Shown piece after piece: positions 30,770-41,134 of a stretch of DNA of 64,000 nucleotides. The DNA lies in contig CAUYUJ010015303.1 in the NCBI GenBank assembly GCA_963575745.1, forward strand, positions 1 to 64,000, given 5' to 3'. The position numbers and the translations under genes were made by a program. A model generated the notes under the pieces. It saw nothing but the letters and a program-made list of their open reading frames with translations, did no database searches and was not told the origin of the DNA. Source of the stretch: Prorocentrum cordatum (taxonomy: Eukaryota; Sar; Dinophyceae; Prorocentrales; Prorocentraceae). The first letter of the stretch is position 1; every line of letters begins with the position of its first letter.

Positions 30770-31743
30770 ACCATCCTCATCCTTGTCCTCCTCTCTCCTC
30801 CCTCCTCCCTCCTCCCTCCTCCTCCCTCCGCCTCCTCCTCCCCCTCCTCCTCCTCCTCCTCCTCCTCCACCACCTCCCCCTCCTCCTCCTCCTCCTCCTC
30901 CTCCTGCTCCTGTTCCTCCTCCTCCCCCTCCCCCTCCACCTCCTCCTCCTCGTCCTCGTCCTCCTCCTCCTCTTCTTCTTATTATTATATTATTAATCTT
31001 ATTATTAGTCTTCTTACTATTATTAGTAGTAGTAGCATTAGTAGTATTAGTATTCGTATTATTATTCTTCTTCTTATTATTAGTATTACTATTATTATGC
31101 TTATTCTTATTAATAGTATTCTTCTTATTAGTATTATGCTTATTATTCTTCTTATTAATAGTAGTATTAGTCTTCTTACTATTATTATTCTTATTGTTCT
31201 TCTTAGTATTATAATTCTTATTATTATTATTGTTATTATTCTTCTTCGTCTTATCATTATTATTAATATCATTCTTTCCTTAGTATTACTATTATTCTTC
31301 TTTTTCGTATTATTACTATTATTATTGCTATTAGTATTATTCATATTTTTCTTATGCTTATTATTATTGGTGTTCCTCTTATTCTGATCATCATTATTAT
31401 CATTCGTATTCTTAATCTTCTTATTATTAGTAATATTCTTATTCGTATTCGTATTATTCGTCTTCTTCTTATTATTATTAATTTCATTCGTCTTATTCGT
31501 CATATGCTTCTTCTTCTTATTAGTATTCTTATTATTCTTATTAGTTTTCTTATTATTATTAGTATTATTGATATTCCTCCTCCTCCTCCTCCTCCTCCGC
31601 CTCCTCCTCCTCCTCATCATCATCATCAAAATCAGCATCATCATCATCAGCAGCAGCAGCAGCATCATCGTCATCATCATCAGAATGGTCAACATCATCA
31701 TCATCAGCAGCAGCATCATCATCATCATCATCATCAGCATCAT

Positions 31744-31774
<31 letters not shown>

Positions 31775-32577
31775 ATCATCAGCATCATCAGCATCATCAT
31801 CATCAGCATCAGCATCAGCATCATCATCATCATCATCATCATCATCAACATCAGCATCAGCATCATCATCAGCAGCATCACCATCATCATCAGCATCATC
31901 ATCAGTATCAGCATCATCATCATCATCAGCATCATCATCAGCATCATCATAATCATCATCATCGTCGTCACCATCATCATCATCAGCAGCAGCATCATCA
32001 TGATCATCATCATCATCATCATCAGCAGCAGCATCATCAGCATCGGCATGATCAGCATCATCATCATCAGCATCATCATCAGCAGCAGCATCATCAGCAT
32101 CATCAGCAGCATCATAATCATCATCACAGCAGCAGCATCATCATCAGCATCAACATCAGCATCAGCAGCATCATCATCACCACCATCATCACCAGCATCA
32201 GCATCATTATCACCATCATCAGCAGCATCAGCACCATCATCAACATCACCATTATCATCATCATCATCGTCATCGTCATCATCATCATCATCAACATCAT
32301 CAGCACCATCACCATAAGCATCATCATCAGCATCATCAGAAGCATCATCATCAGCAGCAGCATCACCATCATCAGCATCATTAGCCGAACATCATCATCA
32401 TCGTGACCATCAGCACCATCATCATCATCAGCATCATCATAGGCATCATCATCAGCATCGTCATCATCATCGTCATCACTATCATCAGCAGCAGCATCAG
32501 CATCAGCATCAGCATCAGCATCATCATCAGCGTCATCCTCCTCCTCCTCCTCCTCCTCCTCCTCCTCCTCCCCCTCC
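30770..32577. repeat. CTC, TTATTA/CTTATTAT and CAT/CAG simple-repeat block
   Basis: CTC-type runs extend to about 30975. A strikingly AT-rich block of TTA, TTC and GTA trinucleotides then runs to about 31575 with no coding sense. TCATCA and CAGCAT runs continue to about 32535, and a CTC run ending CCTCCTCCCCCTCCT stops at LINE 3. Poly-Met, poly-Ile, poly-His, poly-Ser and poly-Gln frames are artefacts. Confidence 0.95.
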
Positions 32578-32578
32578 T
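32564..32578. repeat. 15-bp target-site duplication, left copy
   Basis: CCTCCTCCCCCTCCT here is identical to 39486-39500 on the other side of LINE 3. The CCCCC interruption makes the match more specific than a plain CTC run, although slippage within the repeat cannot be excluded. Confidence 0.7.
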
Positions 32579-32595
32579 AGCCGTTTCGGCACGAG
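32579..32595 (+). other. Degenerate spliced-leader-like 5' end of LINE 3
   Basis: AGCCGTTTCGGCACGAG matches the last 17 nt of the spliced leader at 13 of 17 positions without gaps. It lies exactly at the inferred 5' end of the element, directly after the target duplication. The match alone would be weak; its position and the perfect leader at LINE 1 give it weight. Confidence 0.5.
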
Positions 32596-32702
32596 CTCTT
32601 TCAGGGGCCCGTGCTTGTGTTCACGTACTTCGAAGCGGCTCGTGAACACGGGCCACTTCACAAGCGCACGGCGCCTCCCGCTGCAGAGTCCAGCAGTGGC
32701 GG

Positions 32703-33776
32703 ATGGTGCCAAACCCGCCCGATGTCTTGCCTGGAGCCAAGACTCCCCTGTGGAGTTGCAGCTGCGGGTGCCCGGACAATTGGGCGTCCAGGGTCATATG
32801 CAGAGGCTGCGGCAAGGATGCCCCAGTGCGAGTCGTCCAGGCAGCTCGTAAGGCATCAGCGGCACTCAAGTCAGGATCGGTTCGCGGGCCTCGTGGCGCC
32901 TGGGTTCAAGGGCCGCCGCCGATCGGACCCAGCAACAAGGAGCAGATGCGCCTCATCCAGGAGCTCAGGGCAGAGGTCGCACAGTTGGCGGGTAAGCAGC
33001 CCCCAGTTCGGCCGCCATGGCAGTCCAGCCCCCCTTCGCCGCAGCGGGGCACGACGGGCGAATCGTCCGCCAAGCTCTCGTTCGCTGATGTGCTGCAGTT
33101 CCTCAAGGATGAGGGCGTTGACACGGCGAAGGTCGAAGAGGCAGAACAGGCAAAGAAGCAGGCTACGGCGGTCAAGCAGCCCACGTCCAGGGCCGCGCAC
33201 TGGAAGGTCGAGAACCTCCGCACCAAGCTCTCCAAGGCGGAGGTGCGTGCGGCGGCGTTGCGCAAGCAACAGGAGGATCTTCAGGCCGAGGTCGCTGAGC
33301 TGGACAAGAGCGTCGACAAGCTCAAAGAAGACCTTGGACAGGCTGAGCAGGCGCTTTTCCGCGTCCAAGCAGATGGAGATCCACTCAGAGCAGTCACGGC
33401 CACCCTGGACGAGGCCGTCGCCCAGTCTGATGAAGGAAAAGCTGCATTGGCCACCCTCCAGCGCCTGCAGGCCGAGGCTCAGGCCAAGAGGGCAGTGGCC
33501 AGCGGGCCTGATGCTGCAAGTGCTCCTCCTGGTTCTGCTACAGGCGGGGCGGGCAGCGGCGAGCACATTGCAGCCACGGCTGGCGACGGCGACGACATCG
33601 ACATGGACTTGCTGGATGGAGAAGACTTCGATGAGCGCAGGGCAGCTTTCGACAAGGCCGCCCAGGAGCTCAAGGAGGCCAAAGGAGGAAGTCAGGAGCA
33701 GCTCGACGCCGCCAAGCGCAAGTACCTCGAGGCTGCAGAGGCCATTGGGGTCAAGCGGGCTCGGTCGTGCTCCTGA
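32703..33776 (+). CDS. LINE 3 ORF1 protein (zinc finger plus coiled coil)
   Basis: 357 residues from the ATG at 32703 to the TGA at 33774. Residues about 17-38 form a four-Cys finger (WSCSCGCPDNWASRVICRGC), similar in layout to RanBP2-type RNA-binding fingers. Residues about 165-245 are rich in Leu/Glu/Lys/Ala heptads and predict a coiled coil (LRKQQEDLQAEVAELDKSVD). An acidic stretch (GDGDDIDMDLLDGEDFDE) comes near residue 295. ORF1 proteins usually bind the element RNA and multimerise, which fits both parts. The other plus frame is also open over this whole stretch, but its translation is Arg/Ser-rich and shows no domain, so this frame was chosen. ORF2 follows in the +1 phase. Confidence 0.8.
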   Translation: MVPNPPDVLPGAKTPLWSCSCGCPDNWASRVICRGCGKDAPVRVVQAARKASAALKSGSVRGPRGAWVQGPPPIGPSNKEQMRLIQELRAEVAQLAGKQPPVRPPWQSSPPSPQRGTTGESSAKLSFADVLQFLKDEGVDTAKVEEAEQAKKQATAVKQPTSRAAHWKVENLRTKLSKAEVRAAALRKQQEDLQAEVAELDKSVDKLKEDLGQAEQALFRVQADGDPLRAVTATLDEAVAQSDEGKAALATLQRLQAEAQAKRAVASGPDAASAPPGSATGGAGSGEHIAATAGDGDDIDMDLLDGEDFDERRAAFDKAAQELKEAKGGSQEQLDAAKRKYLEAAEAIGVKRARSCS

Positions 33777-33906
33777 GCTGAACGCTGGAGTGGAGGGCCC
33801 TCCTCCAGTCAGTGGTGTGAAGGAGCAGTCCAGCTTGAATGCCTCCCTGAGGTGCAACATCCTGGACCACGACTGGGAGCAGGCCACGGGCTTCGCTGTG
33901 CCAGTC

Positions 33907-36900
33907 ATGCGCGACGACCTGCTGTTCGACTCGATGCAGTTTCGCCAGCGTGACGGAACTTTGAAGGAGTTGGACGAGAAGGATTGGCCCGTGCTCGGTT
34001 CCGCTTTGGCGAGGAGTACGTCGTCGTATCGCTTGGGCAAGGGAGGGAGGGATTCAGCCCCTCGAAGTCACACTCCCTTGCCCGCATCGTCGATGGCTTC
34101 CAGTTCGAGCACGGCGACTTCGGCATCCTCGATGATCCCCCAACTGGCCCGCTCCTCGGGGTTGGGGGCAAGTGCAGCGCAGGAACATACTCCCCAACTG
34201 GCCCGCTCCTCGGGGTTGGGGACATGTGCAGCGCAGAGGCTACCGCCCCAACTGGCCCGCTCCTCGGGGTTGGGGGCATCTCCTAGCTGTGAGGCCAGAC
34301 CTTCTTCGTGGATGGCATGCGCGTCGACGCAGACGGCTACGGCGGCGACGGCTGGTTCTTCGCGTGGCGTTAGGACGCAACAGTCGTCGCCGCCTGCCCT
34401 TCCCTCCCCCAGGGCACCCCTTCCACAGGAGGCGGGGGTCTCAGCGCGTGGGGAGGGGGGGCAGGATGTTTTGCTGGCGCAGCATCCAGACGCTGAAGCG
34501 AGATTGGCTGGCAGTGTGCGTGGCCTCCTTCGTCCCCAAGTTGAACCAGATGCGGATTCGAAAACACATTGGTTGAAATCCGACGGGAGGGCGGAAGTAC
34601 CTCCCGCTCGTAATCTTCTTGCGGACGATCGTGTCTCTGGTGTAGCGCGGGGATCTGCAGACTTGTGCATTTTTGGAGCCAACGTCAACAGCTGGTCGAC
34701 AGCGGACACTGTAGTGAACTGGGTCCGAGATCAAGCTGACGTAGGAGGATCTGGGGCGGAGTCTTGGGGTTTAGTCCAAAGCAAGTTCCAGGTGGTCACG
34801 CTCCAGGAGACAAGGTTGAAGTCCCCCGACAAGATCATCTCGGCCCAGAGTTGGGCCTGCAGGAATGGGTACCAGGTGTCTCTCGGGAAGGCCCTCAGCA
34901 CTGGCGACGGGCCCTTGCAGAGCTCTGGAGGAGTCGGTATCTTGGTTGCTGGGGAGATCGCTTCGAGGCCCTTGGATCTTCCAGGTTTGGGCAGGTTCGA
35001 CGGGAGGATCGTAGGTCGGGTCATCAACGCGGGGTTCGACCAGGGCCTTGAGATCTACAGTGTCTATCTCGTCAACGACATAGGCGTGACGGGCGAGAAT
35101 TTAGAGCTTTTGGAAGTTCTGGGGGCGCTTCTTTTATGCAGTAAGCGCCCGTGGGTCGTGCAAGGTGATTGGAATTTCACGCCCACGGCTCTCCAGCTAT
35201 CAGGTTGGATACAGCATGTGCACGGTGTGCTAGCCTCTTCTGGCCAGGCAACCTGCTCGGCCTGCGCTCCTAGGACTGCCAGGGGAGAAGATATGGAGGA
35301 GGAGGAGCTGACGGAGCATGACGGGGGAGGAAGGGAGCTTGACTTCTTCGTCGTGTCATCGGCTATCAGTTCGTGCATCAAAGATGTCCAGGCTATCCGA
35401 GGAGCGCCTCTTTTTCCCCATTGCCCTGTGCTGCTTCGGTTGGGGAACCTCTGCCAGACGGCGGTAGTCCAGCAGCAGACGCGTTTCAAGCCGTTCAGCA
35501 CCGCGCTCATGGGGCCTCTGCCGCAGGAAAGGGACATCCAATGGAGCGACCCTCTAAACTCAGATTTGAACGCGCTCGCTCGGGAGTGGTTCGGGGAAGC
35601 CGAAGCTCGCCTGGTTGAGATTCATGGAATAAGTGATCAGAAAGGGTACGTAGGTCGCTCCGCTGGGCCCCAGTCTCGCAAAGTTCCCTTAGTGGCGCTG
35701 CTAGAGCGAGATCACCGCCGGCGTTTTTCGAAGCAGACTGTCTGCTGGATCTCGTTCGAGGCCCTGCTCAAGAAGGCAAAGGCAATCAGTGCTGGGAACC
35801 CAGGTGCCAAGGGAAGAGCTCTTTTGGGATCCTGGAAGCTTAAGCTGTTCGACATTTTGGAGGACCTCCAGCTGACGGAAGATGGGCCCACAAAGGCCCA
35901 GTTGCACACCATTGTTAGGGCGGCATCGGGAGAAGGTTCCTGGAACGATGACGTCAATGGGGCCATCTGCAAAGAGTGCACTCGTCGCCAGAGGCTGGAC
36001 GCGGCGTCGCAGCTCGCTAAGTGGAAGGAATGGGCCAAGAGTGCCGTCTCTGGAGGTGGTAAAGCGGCGCATGCCTTCTCCAAGCAGCAGGTCTCGTGTG
36101 GTTTTTCGCGAGGTACGTCGGATGATCCTCGGCTTCCAGTGGCTGGTCAGGCCGCAGTGCAAGAGCTTGTCGATGCGCGGCATCCGATGTGGTTTCGAGC
36201 TGGCCGAGGGCCCGCACCGAGCTCCTGGGAAGTTCCTGCCGACGAGCCTGCCCTTTCCCCGCTCAGACTGGAGGATTTACATCGAGTTTGTAAGATGTAC
36301 GGGCCCGCTGCGGGCCTAGGCTGGGATGGATTTCACCCGAGGTGGATTTTGCAGCTGCCCGAAAGTTACCAGTTTCGGCTCCTGGAGATTTTGACGCTCT
36401 TCGAGGTCGACCCTGGGGCCGTCGTGATGTTCCTGACCAACGTGGTTTTCTTGGACAAACCAACGGGAGGGGTCAGGCCGATCGGTTTGCCATGCCTTTT
36501 CACGAAGCTCTGGAGCCGATTGAGGCAGCCGTATTGCCGCTCATGGGAAAAGTCCCACGTGTACGAGTTTTTCTGGGGCTCAGGGCCCGACACAACGTGC
36601 GAGAGGGCCGGATGGGTCCACAACTTGCTCGGGGCGCATTGTCGTAAAGCAGGTTTCGAATCAGCGTCGGCTCTCTTGGACTTGGCTAAGTTCTATGAGA
36701 ATGTCAACCACGGGGACCTCCTGGTTGCAGCTAAACGGTTTGGTTTCCCAGTCAGGCTGGTCAAAGCGTACTGTACCATCTATGCTGGCTACCGTGTGCT
36801 TCTTTACGGGGGAGCTTCGTCGGCCGTCGTCGAATCGAACGGGGCAATCCTGGCTGGGTGCTCGGGGGCTTCGACGTTCGCCAAGATGTTGCTACTAGGA

Positions 36901-39447
36901 CCGCTATTGGAGGCCCGTGAGAGCAGGAACTTGTTGTATGTGCGTAATGTGGTGGACGACATCACTGTTCAGTGTTGCGGGCCCAAGCATCAGGTGGCGG
37001 CCCAACTGGCTGGGGGAGTAGAGTCTCTGATCAAGAGTTTCAAGCGGCTGCAGCTCCCTGTGGCGTTTAAGAAGTGTGCCTACCTTTGCTCGAAGGAGGT
37101 TGAGGCGCACCTGTCCAAGGCCTGGTCCCTCCCCACCTCTTGCCGCACCGACACGGCGAGGAATCTTGGGACCAACGCTACCTTGGGAGGCCTCCGCAGG
37201 ATCGGTATTCAGAACTCAAGGTTTGCAGGTGCGTCGCGCAGGGCCAGGAGGCTCAAGATACTACAAGGAGCTGGAGCCGACATCGGGATGGTTCACAGGA
37301 TGGGGCCAGTGGCATCGGCCCTATGGGGATCATCGGTCTCTGGAGTGGCCCCCACAAAAATGGCTGGGCTCCGTATCGGTGCTGCTAGTTCCCTTGGCAG
37401 GCTCCCGAAAGGTGCTTCGGTTGGGCTCAGGATGTACACGTACGGGCTTGGGGTCAAGGTAGACCCTCTAGTGGTTTACGTGGGGCGCGTGCTTTTCATG
37501 TGGGCGACTGCTGTTTGGGAAGCTGTCCCTCACGTTCAGGTGTTGGCCTATACCATGAGGGTCTCGATCGCCAAGTTTCAGAATTCAGCTCAGCCCTGGA
37601 GGTCAGCGTCTTCCCCCAGCGACGTCGCGCTTTTAACGTTGCGGGGCATAGGCTGGGACTTTGTAGACCAGCACACCATCAAAGATGACTTGAACGTTGT
37701 GCATGACTTGCTCAGGCTCTCCCCGATGCAGGTCAGGTCTATGATCAGGCAAGGTGCTGTGCGAGCGTCAGATAGGCATGCCCTTCTCTTGCAGAATGGC
37801 CTTGAGGGGCCACCTGTGTACCCTATTTTCTGGGATGGCATTTCCAGGATGTTCATGGAGAAGTCCGAAACCTGGGGGAAGCACCATCAGCGATGTTTAA
37901 GAGGTTTGGTCTCGGGAGCTCACTGGCCCCAAGCCCGACTTCATGCTCACAACCTCCACGATGATGATCTTTGTCCAGTGTGCAAGGGGGGCCCAGGTAC
38001 TTTGTGGCACCGTCAGTACGAGTGCCCTGCGCACGAAGCCCGGCGGCGAGACCATGCGAGTGCTCACTTGTGTAGGTGTGCGCAGAGAGTGATGCAGTTC
38101 GGGCCGCTCATGGCGGAGAGGTTCGCGAGGTGCATCTTTCCTCACCCTCGCTCGCTCTTCGACGTCGAGGAGCCCACGCAAACAGTTCACTGGCACGAGA
38201 GGCCCGAGACGGGGCTTTTGACGGGGTTGTTATTCCTGGACGGGTCGGCCAAATACATGGGCCTCGATGGACTCACTCGGGCTGGATGGAGTATCGTATC
38301 GGTCGACAGGTTTGGGGAGTTGCTCTCGGCGGCCTATGGTCCAGTTCCTCTGAGTGCGGCCCCGCAGCAAACTAGCAAAGATGGGGAAGACTATGCTGTA
38401 TATATGCTTACGCAAGTTGGTCTTCCCCCGTTTCAATGCTATATAGATTGCCAGAGCACTCTGGATTCGCTGGCTCGGGGCCCTGGGTTCGCGGAGGGCC
38501 CTGGAGCCCCCCGCGGTCATCTTTGGGGCCCCGTGTGGAGCTCGTTCACTCTCAGCGATTTCGAGTGCTTCAAGACGCTCGGCCACGCCACGGCGGCCGA
38601 TGTCGAGGCGGGCAGGAGCAGTGTTTGGGAAAGACGGGCCAATGGGCTCGCAGATAAGTTCGCCAAACTAGGAGCCGAGTGTCACGGGGTCAGCGACGAA
38701 GAGGCCAGCCTGTACAGAGGCCTCAGGTGCCTCGCCCGTGAGGCCTGCAGGTGGGCTGGATCGGTGGAGGTTCTGATGTCCAACGGGCCCCGTGACACTA
38801 CAGGCCTAGTGCCCAGGTCGACAGGCAGCGATGGCCAAGGGCAGCACTCACAAGAGGTGGAGGCCCTCGGCCAGGCCCTGGGCGACGATCAAAGGGAGGT
38901 GGGAGGTTCTTCGGACTTGGGGGAGGAGTGGCGTTCATTCTCTCGGCAAGTGTTTCGGGCCAACGGCCATGCTTTTTTGGCCAGCCCTGTCATTGAACCT
39001 CCTGGAAACCCCAGGGGTAGGATCCAATTTTGTTGTCGGTGCGGATCGTTTTTCTCAGGGGCTCCCAATGCTGGAGCTAAAGGCCTGTGCAGGCCCAAAC
39101 TCACGACGGGTGGAATTAATGACCAGCTGAGAAGGATTCGGCAGGGCAAGTTTCCCTCGTATAAGAAGGACCTGAAGAATTTGACTCTGGGGGCTCATGA
39201 GAGCCTGAGCCTCGCCGAGCAGAGGGTCTTGGCTCAGTCGCTGGTAGAGGATGGCCAGGCCCCCCAGGGAACTTCAGGTCCTGTGACTGTCGGCTCCGCG
39301 GAAGGCTTCGCCCCGCGAGAGCAGGTGTTGGATTCGTTCGGCCTGTCCGAGTCGGATTTATCCTGGGTCAAGGACCTAGGGGCCGCCTCCCTCCGAGCCT
39401 CGGACTGCGGGTTCGAGTCAGACTCGGAGGCCTCCGATTTTGGCTGA
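33907..39447 (+). CDS. LINE 3 ORF2: endonuclease, reverse transcriptase, RNase H
   Basis: First ATG of this frame after ORF1 is 33907; the frame is already open upstream, so a start closer to ORF1 is possible. Endonuclease about residues 252-508: FGANVNSW, VTLQETRLKS, VVQGDWNFTP, LDFFVVSS, FPHCPVLLRL. RT about 788-1060: VVFLDKPTGGVRPIGLPCL, ASALLDLAKFYENVNH (motif A), AILAGCSGASTFAKMLLLGP and VVDD (36949-36960, catalytic). A CPVCKGGPGTLWHRQYEC finger lies near 1360. RNase H about 1437-1595: LFLDGS, DGEDYAVYML, CYIDCQSTLDSL, ADKFAKL, with all acidic residues in place. Near 1709 a further Cys motif (QFCCRCGSFF) precedes the tail. No stop or frameshift interrupts it, so it may encode an active enzyme. 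Confidence 0.88.
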   Translation: MRDDLLFDSMQFRQRDGTLKELDEKDWPVLGSALARSTSSYRLGKGGRDSAPRSHTPLPASSMASSSSTATSASSMIPQLARSSGLGASAAQEHTPQLARSSGLGTCAAQRLPPQLARSSGLGASPSCEARPSSWMACASTQTATAATAGSSRGVRTQQSSPPALPSPRAPLPQEAGVSARGEGGQDVLLAQHPDAEARLAGSVRGLLRPQVEPDADSKTHWLKSDGRAEVPPARNLLADDRVSGVARGSADLCIFGANVNSWSTADTVVNWVRDQADVGGSGAESWGLVQSKFQVVTLQETRLKSPDKIISAQSWACRNGYQVSLGKALSTGDGPLQSSGGVGILVAGEIASRPLDLPGLGRFDGRIVGRVINAGFDQGLEIYSVYLVNDIGVTGENLELLEVLGALLLCSKRPWVVQGDWNFTPTALQLSGWIQHVHGVLASSGQATCSACAPRTARGEDMEEEELTEHDGGGRELDFFVVSSAISSCIKDVQAIRGAPLFPHCPVLLRLGNLCQTAVVQQQTRFKPFSTALMGPLPQERDIQWSDPLNSDLNALAREWFGEAEARLVEIHGISDQKGYVGRSAGPQSRKVPLVALLERDHRRRFSKQTVCWISFEALLKKAKAISAGNPGAKGRALLGSWKLKLFDILEDLQLTEDGPTKAQLHTIVRAASGEGSWNDDVNGAICKECTRRQRLDAASQLAKWKEWAKSAVSGGGKAAHAFSKQQVSCGFSRGTSDDPRLPVAGQAAVQELVDARHPMWFRAGRGPAPSSWEVPADEPALSPLRLEDLHRVCKMYGPAAGLGWDGFHPRWILQLPESYQFRLLEILTLFEVDPGAVVMFLTNVVFLDKPTGGVRPIGLPCLFTKLWSRLRQPYCRSWEKSHVYEFFWGSGPDTTCERAGWVHNLLGAHCRKAGFESASALLDLAKFYENVNHGDLLVAAKRFGFPVRLVKAYCTIYAGYRVLLYGGASSAVVESNGAILAGCSGASTFAKMLLLGPLLEARESRNLLYVRNVVDDITVQCCGPKHQVAAQLAGGVESLIKSFKRLQLPVAFKKCAYLCSKEVEAHLSKAWSLPTSCRTDTARNLGTNATLGGLRRIGIQNSRFAGASRRARRLKILQGAGADIGMVHRMGPVASALWGSSVSGVAPTKMAGLRIGAASSLGRLPKGASVGLRMYTYGLGVKVDPLVVYVGRVLFMWATAVWEAVPHVQVLAYTMRVSIAKFQNSAQPWRSASSPSDVALLTLRGIGWDFVDQHTIKDDLNVVHDLLRLSPMQVRSMIRQGAVRASDRHALLLQNGLEGPPVYPIFWDGISRMFMEKSETWGKHHQRCLRGLVSGAHWPQARLHAHNLHDDDLCPVCKGGPGTLWHRQYECPAHEARRRDHASAHLCRCAQRVMQFGPLMAERFARCIFPHPRSLFDVEEPTQTVHWHERPETGLLTGLLFLDGSAKYMGLDGLTRAGWSIVSVDRFGELLSAAYGPVPLSAAPQQTSKDGEDYAVYMLTQVGLPPFQCYIDCQSTLDSLARGPGFAEGPGAPRGHLWGPVWSSFTLSDFECFKTLGHATAADVEAGRSSVWERRANGLADKFAKLGAECHGVSDEEASLYRGLRCLAREACRWAGSVEVLMSNGPRDTTGLVPRSTGSDGQGQHSQEVEALGQALGDDQREVGGSSDLGEEWRSFSRQVFRANGHAFLASPVIEPPGNPRGRIQFCCRCGSFFSGAPNAGAKGLCRPKLTTGGINDQLRRIRQGKFPSYKKDLKNLTLGAHESLSLAEQRVLAQSLVEDGQAPQGTSGPVTVGSAEGFAPREQVLDSFGLSESDLSWVKDLGAASLRASDCGFESDSEASDFG
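34142..34290 (+). repeat. 54-bp in-frame tandem repeat in LINE 3 ORF2
   Basis: AACTGGCCCGCTCCTCGGGG starts at 34142, 34196 and 34250. It encodes PQLARSSGLG three times in the linker before the endonuclease, and keeps the reading frame. Confidence 0.93.
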
Positions 39448-39485
39448 ACGAGGAGGTGCTCTGGCTTTAGGCCCGTCCCCAACAA

Positions 39486-39500
39486 CCTCCTCCCCCTCCT
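39486..39500. repeat. 15-bp target-site duplication, right copy
   Basis: Identical to 32564-32578 and immediately follows the short 3' untranslated part of LINE 3. Confidence 0.7.
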
Positions 39501-39587
39501 CCTCCTCCTCCTCCTCCTCCTCCTCATCATCATCATCATCATCAGCAGCATCATCATCATCAGCATCATCAGCAGCAGCAGCATCAG

Positions 39588-39658
<71 letters not shown>

Positions 39659-39659
39659 C

Positions 39660-39692
<33 letters not shown>

Positions 39693-39699
39693 GCATCAG

Positions 39700-39778
<79 letters not shown>

Positions 39779-39784
39779 GTCGTT

Positions 39785-39845
<61 letters not shown>

Positions 39846-41005
39846 ACCTCATCAGCACCATCACCATCAGCATCATCATTAGCATCAGCATAATCATCAT
39901 CAGCAGCAGTAGCATCACCATCATCAGCATCGTTAGCCGAACATCATGATCATCGTCACCATCAGCATCAGCATCAGCATCATCATAGGCATCATCATCA
40001 TCATCATTATCGTCATCATCACCGTGATCATTATCATCATCATCATCATCATCCGCATCATCATCATCAGCATCATCATCAGCATCATCATCAGCATCAT
40101 CAGCAGCCTCCTCCTGCTCCTCCTCCTCCTCCTCTCCTGCTCCTCCTCCTTCCTCCTCGCTGCTCCTCCCTCCTCCTCCTCCATCCCCTCCTCCTCCTCC
40201 TCCGCCTCCTCCTCCGCCTCCTCCTCCTCCTCCTCCTCCTCATCCTCCTCCGCCCTCCTCCTCCTCCTCTTCACTCTTCATCTCATCCTCCTCCTCCTCC
40301 TCGTCCTCGTCCCTCCTCCTCCTCCTCCTCCTCCTCGTCCCCCCCTCCCTCCCTCCTCCTCCACCTCCTCCTCCTCCTCCTCCTCTCCTCCTCCCTCCTC
40401 CTCCTCCTCCCCCCGTTTTCTTCTCCTTCCTCCTCCTCCTCCTCCTCCCCCCCTCCTCCTCGCCTCCTCCTCGTGCTTCCGCCTCGCTCCTCCTCATCTT
40501 CCTCCTCCTCCTCCATCATCATCATCAGCAGCATCATCATCATCATCATCTCATCATCATCAAATACATCATCATATCATCATCATCATCATCATCATAA
40601 TCATCATCATCATCATCTCATAACAGCAGCATCAACTCATTATTCATCATCATCAGCAATCCATCAGCATCATCATCATCAGCATCATCAGCATCATCAG
40701 CAGCAGTTCATCATCAGCATCATCATCATCATCATCCCATCATCATCCACATCTGCATCAGCATCAGCATCAGCATCATCAGCAGCCTCGTCCTCCTCCT
40801 CATCATCATCATCATCATCATCAGCAGCATCATCATCGTCATCATCATCATCAGCATCAGCATCAGCATCAGCATCAGCATCATCATCAGCATCAGCATC
40901 AGCATCAGCATCATCATCACCATCATCATCATCATCAACATCAGCATCAGCATCATCCTCATCATCAGAATCATAATCATCATCATCATCATCAGCAGCA
41001 GCATC

Positions 41006-41053
<48 letters not shown>

Positions 41054-41134
41054 AACAACAACACTCTTCCTCCTCCTCCTCCTCCTTTTCCTTCTCCTCC
41101 TCCTCCTCTGCCTCCTCCTCCTCCGGTTTCAGGC
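39486..41134. repeat. TCC/TCA/CAG/CAA simple-repeat block
   Basis: CTC to about 39525, TCATCA and CAGCAT to about 40100, CTC again to 40515, TCATCA and CAGCATCA to 41005, CAA at 41006-41055 and CTC to 41134. LINE 4 begins directly after. No gene content. Confidence 0.95.

Larger units (their letters stand above)
32579..39485 (+). mobile_element. LINE 3, apparently full length with intact ORFs
   Basis: An element of about 6.9 kb lies between identical 15-bp CCT-type sequences. It holds an ORF1 with zinc finger and coiled coil and an uninterrupted ORF2 with endonuclease, RT, finger, RNase H and a C-terminal Cys motif. The first 17 nt resemble the dinoflagellate spliced leader. The 3' untranslated part is only about 40 nt and no poly(A) is seen. 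It is embedded in TCC/TCA repeats on both sides. Lack of stops suggests recent insertion. Confidence 0.88.

Noticed and set aside
31590-32400. Poly-His/Gln, poly-Met and poly-Ser frames
   Set aside because: Direct translation of TCA/CAG microsatellites. No unique sequence, no start context and the same effect in all phases.
32611-33780. The 2278-residue frame read as one protein from 32611
   Set aside because: Before 33780 it runs out of phase over ORF1 and is Arg/Ser-rich without any domain. The codon at 32611 is GTG, so ORF2 is taken from after ORF1.
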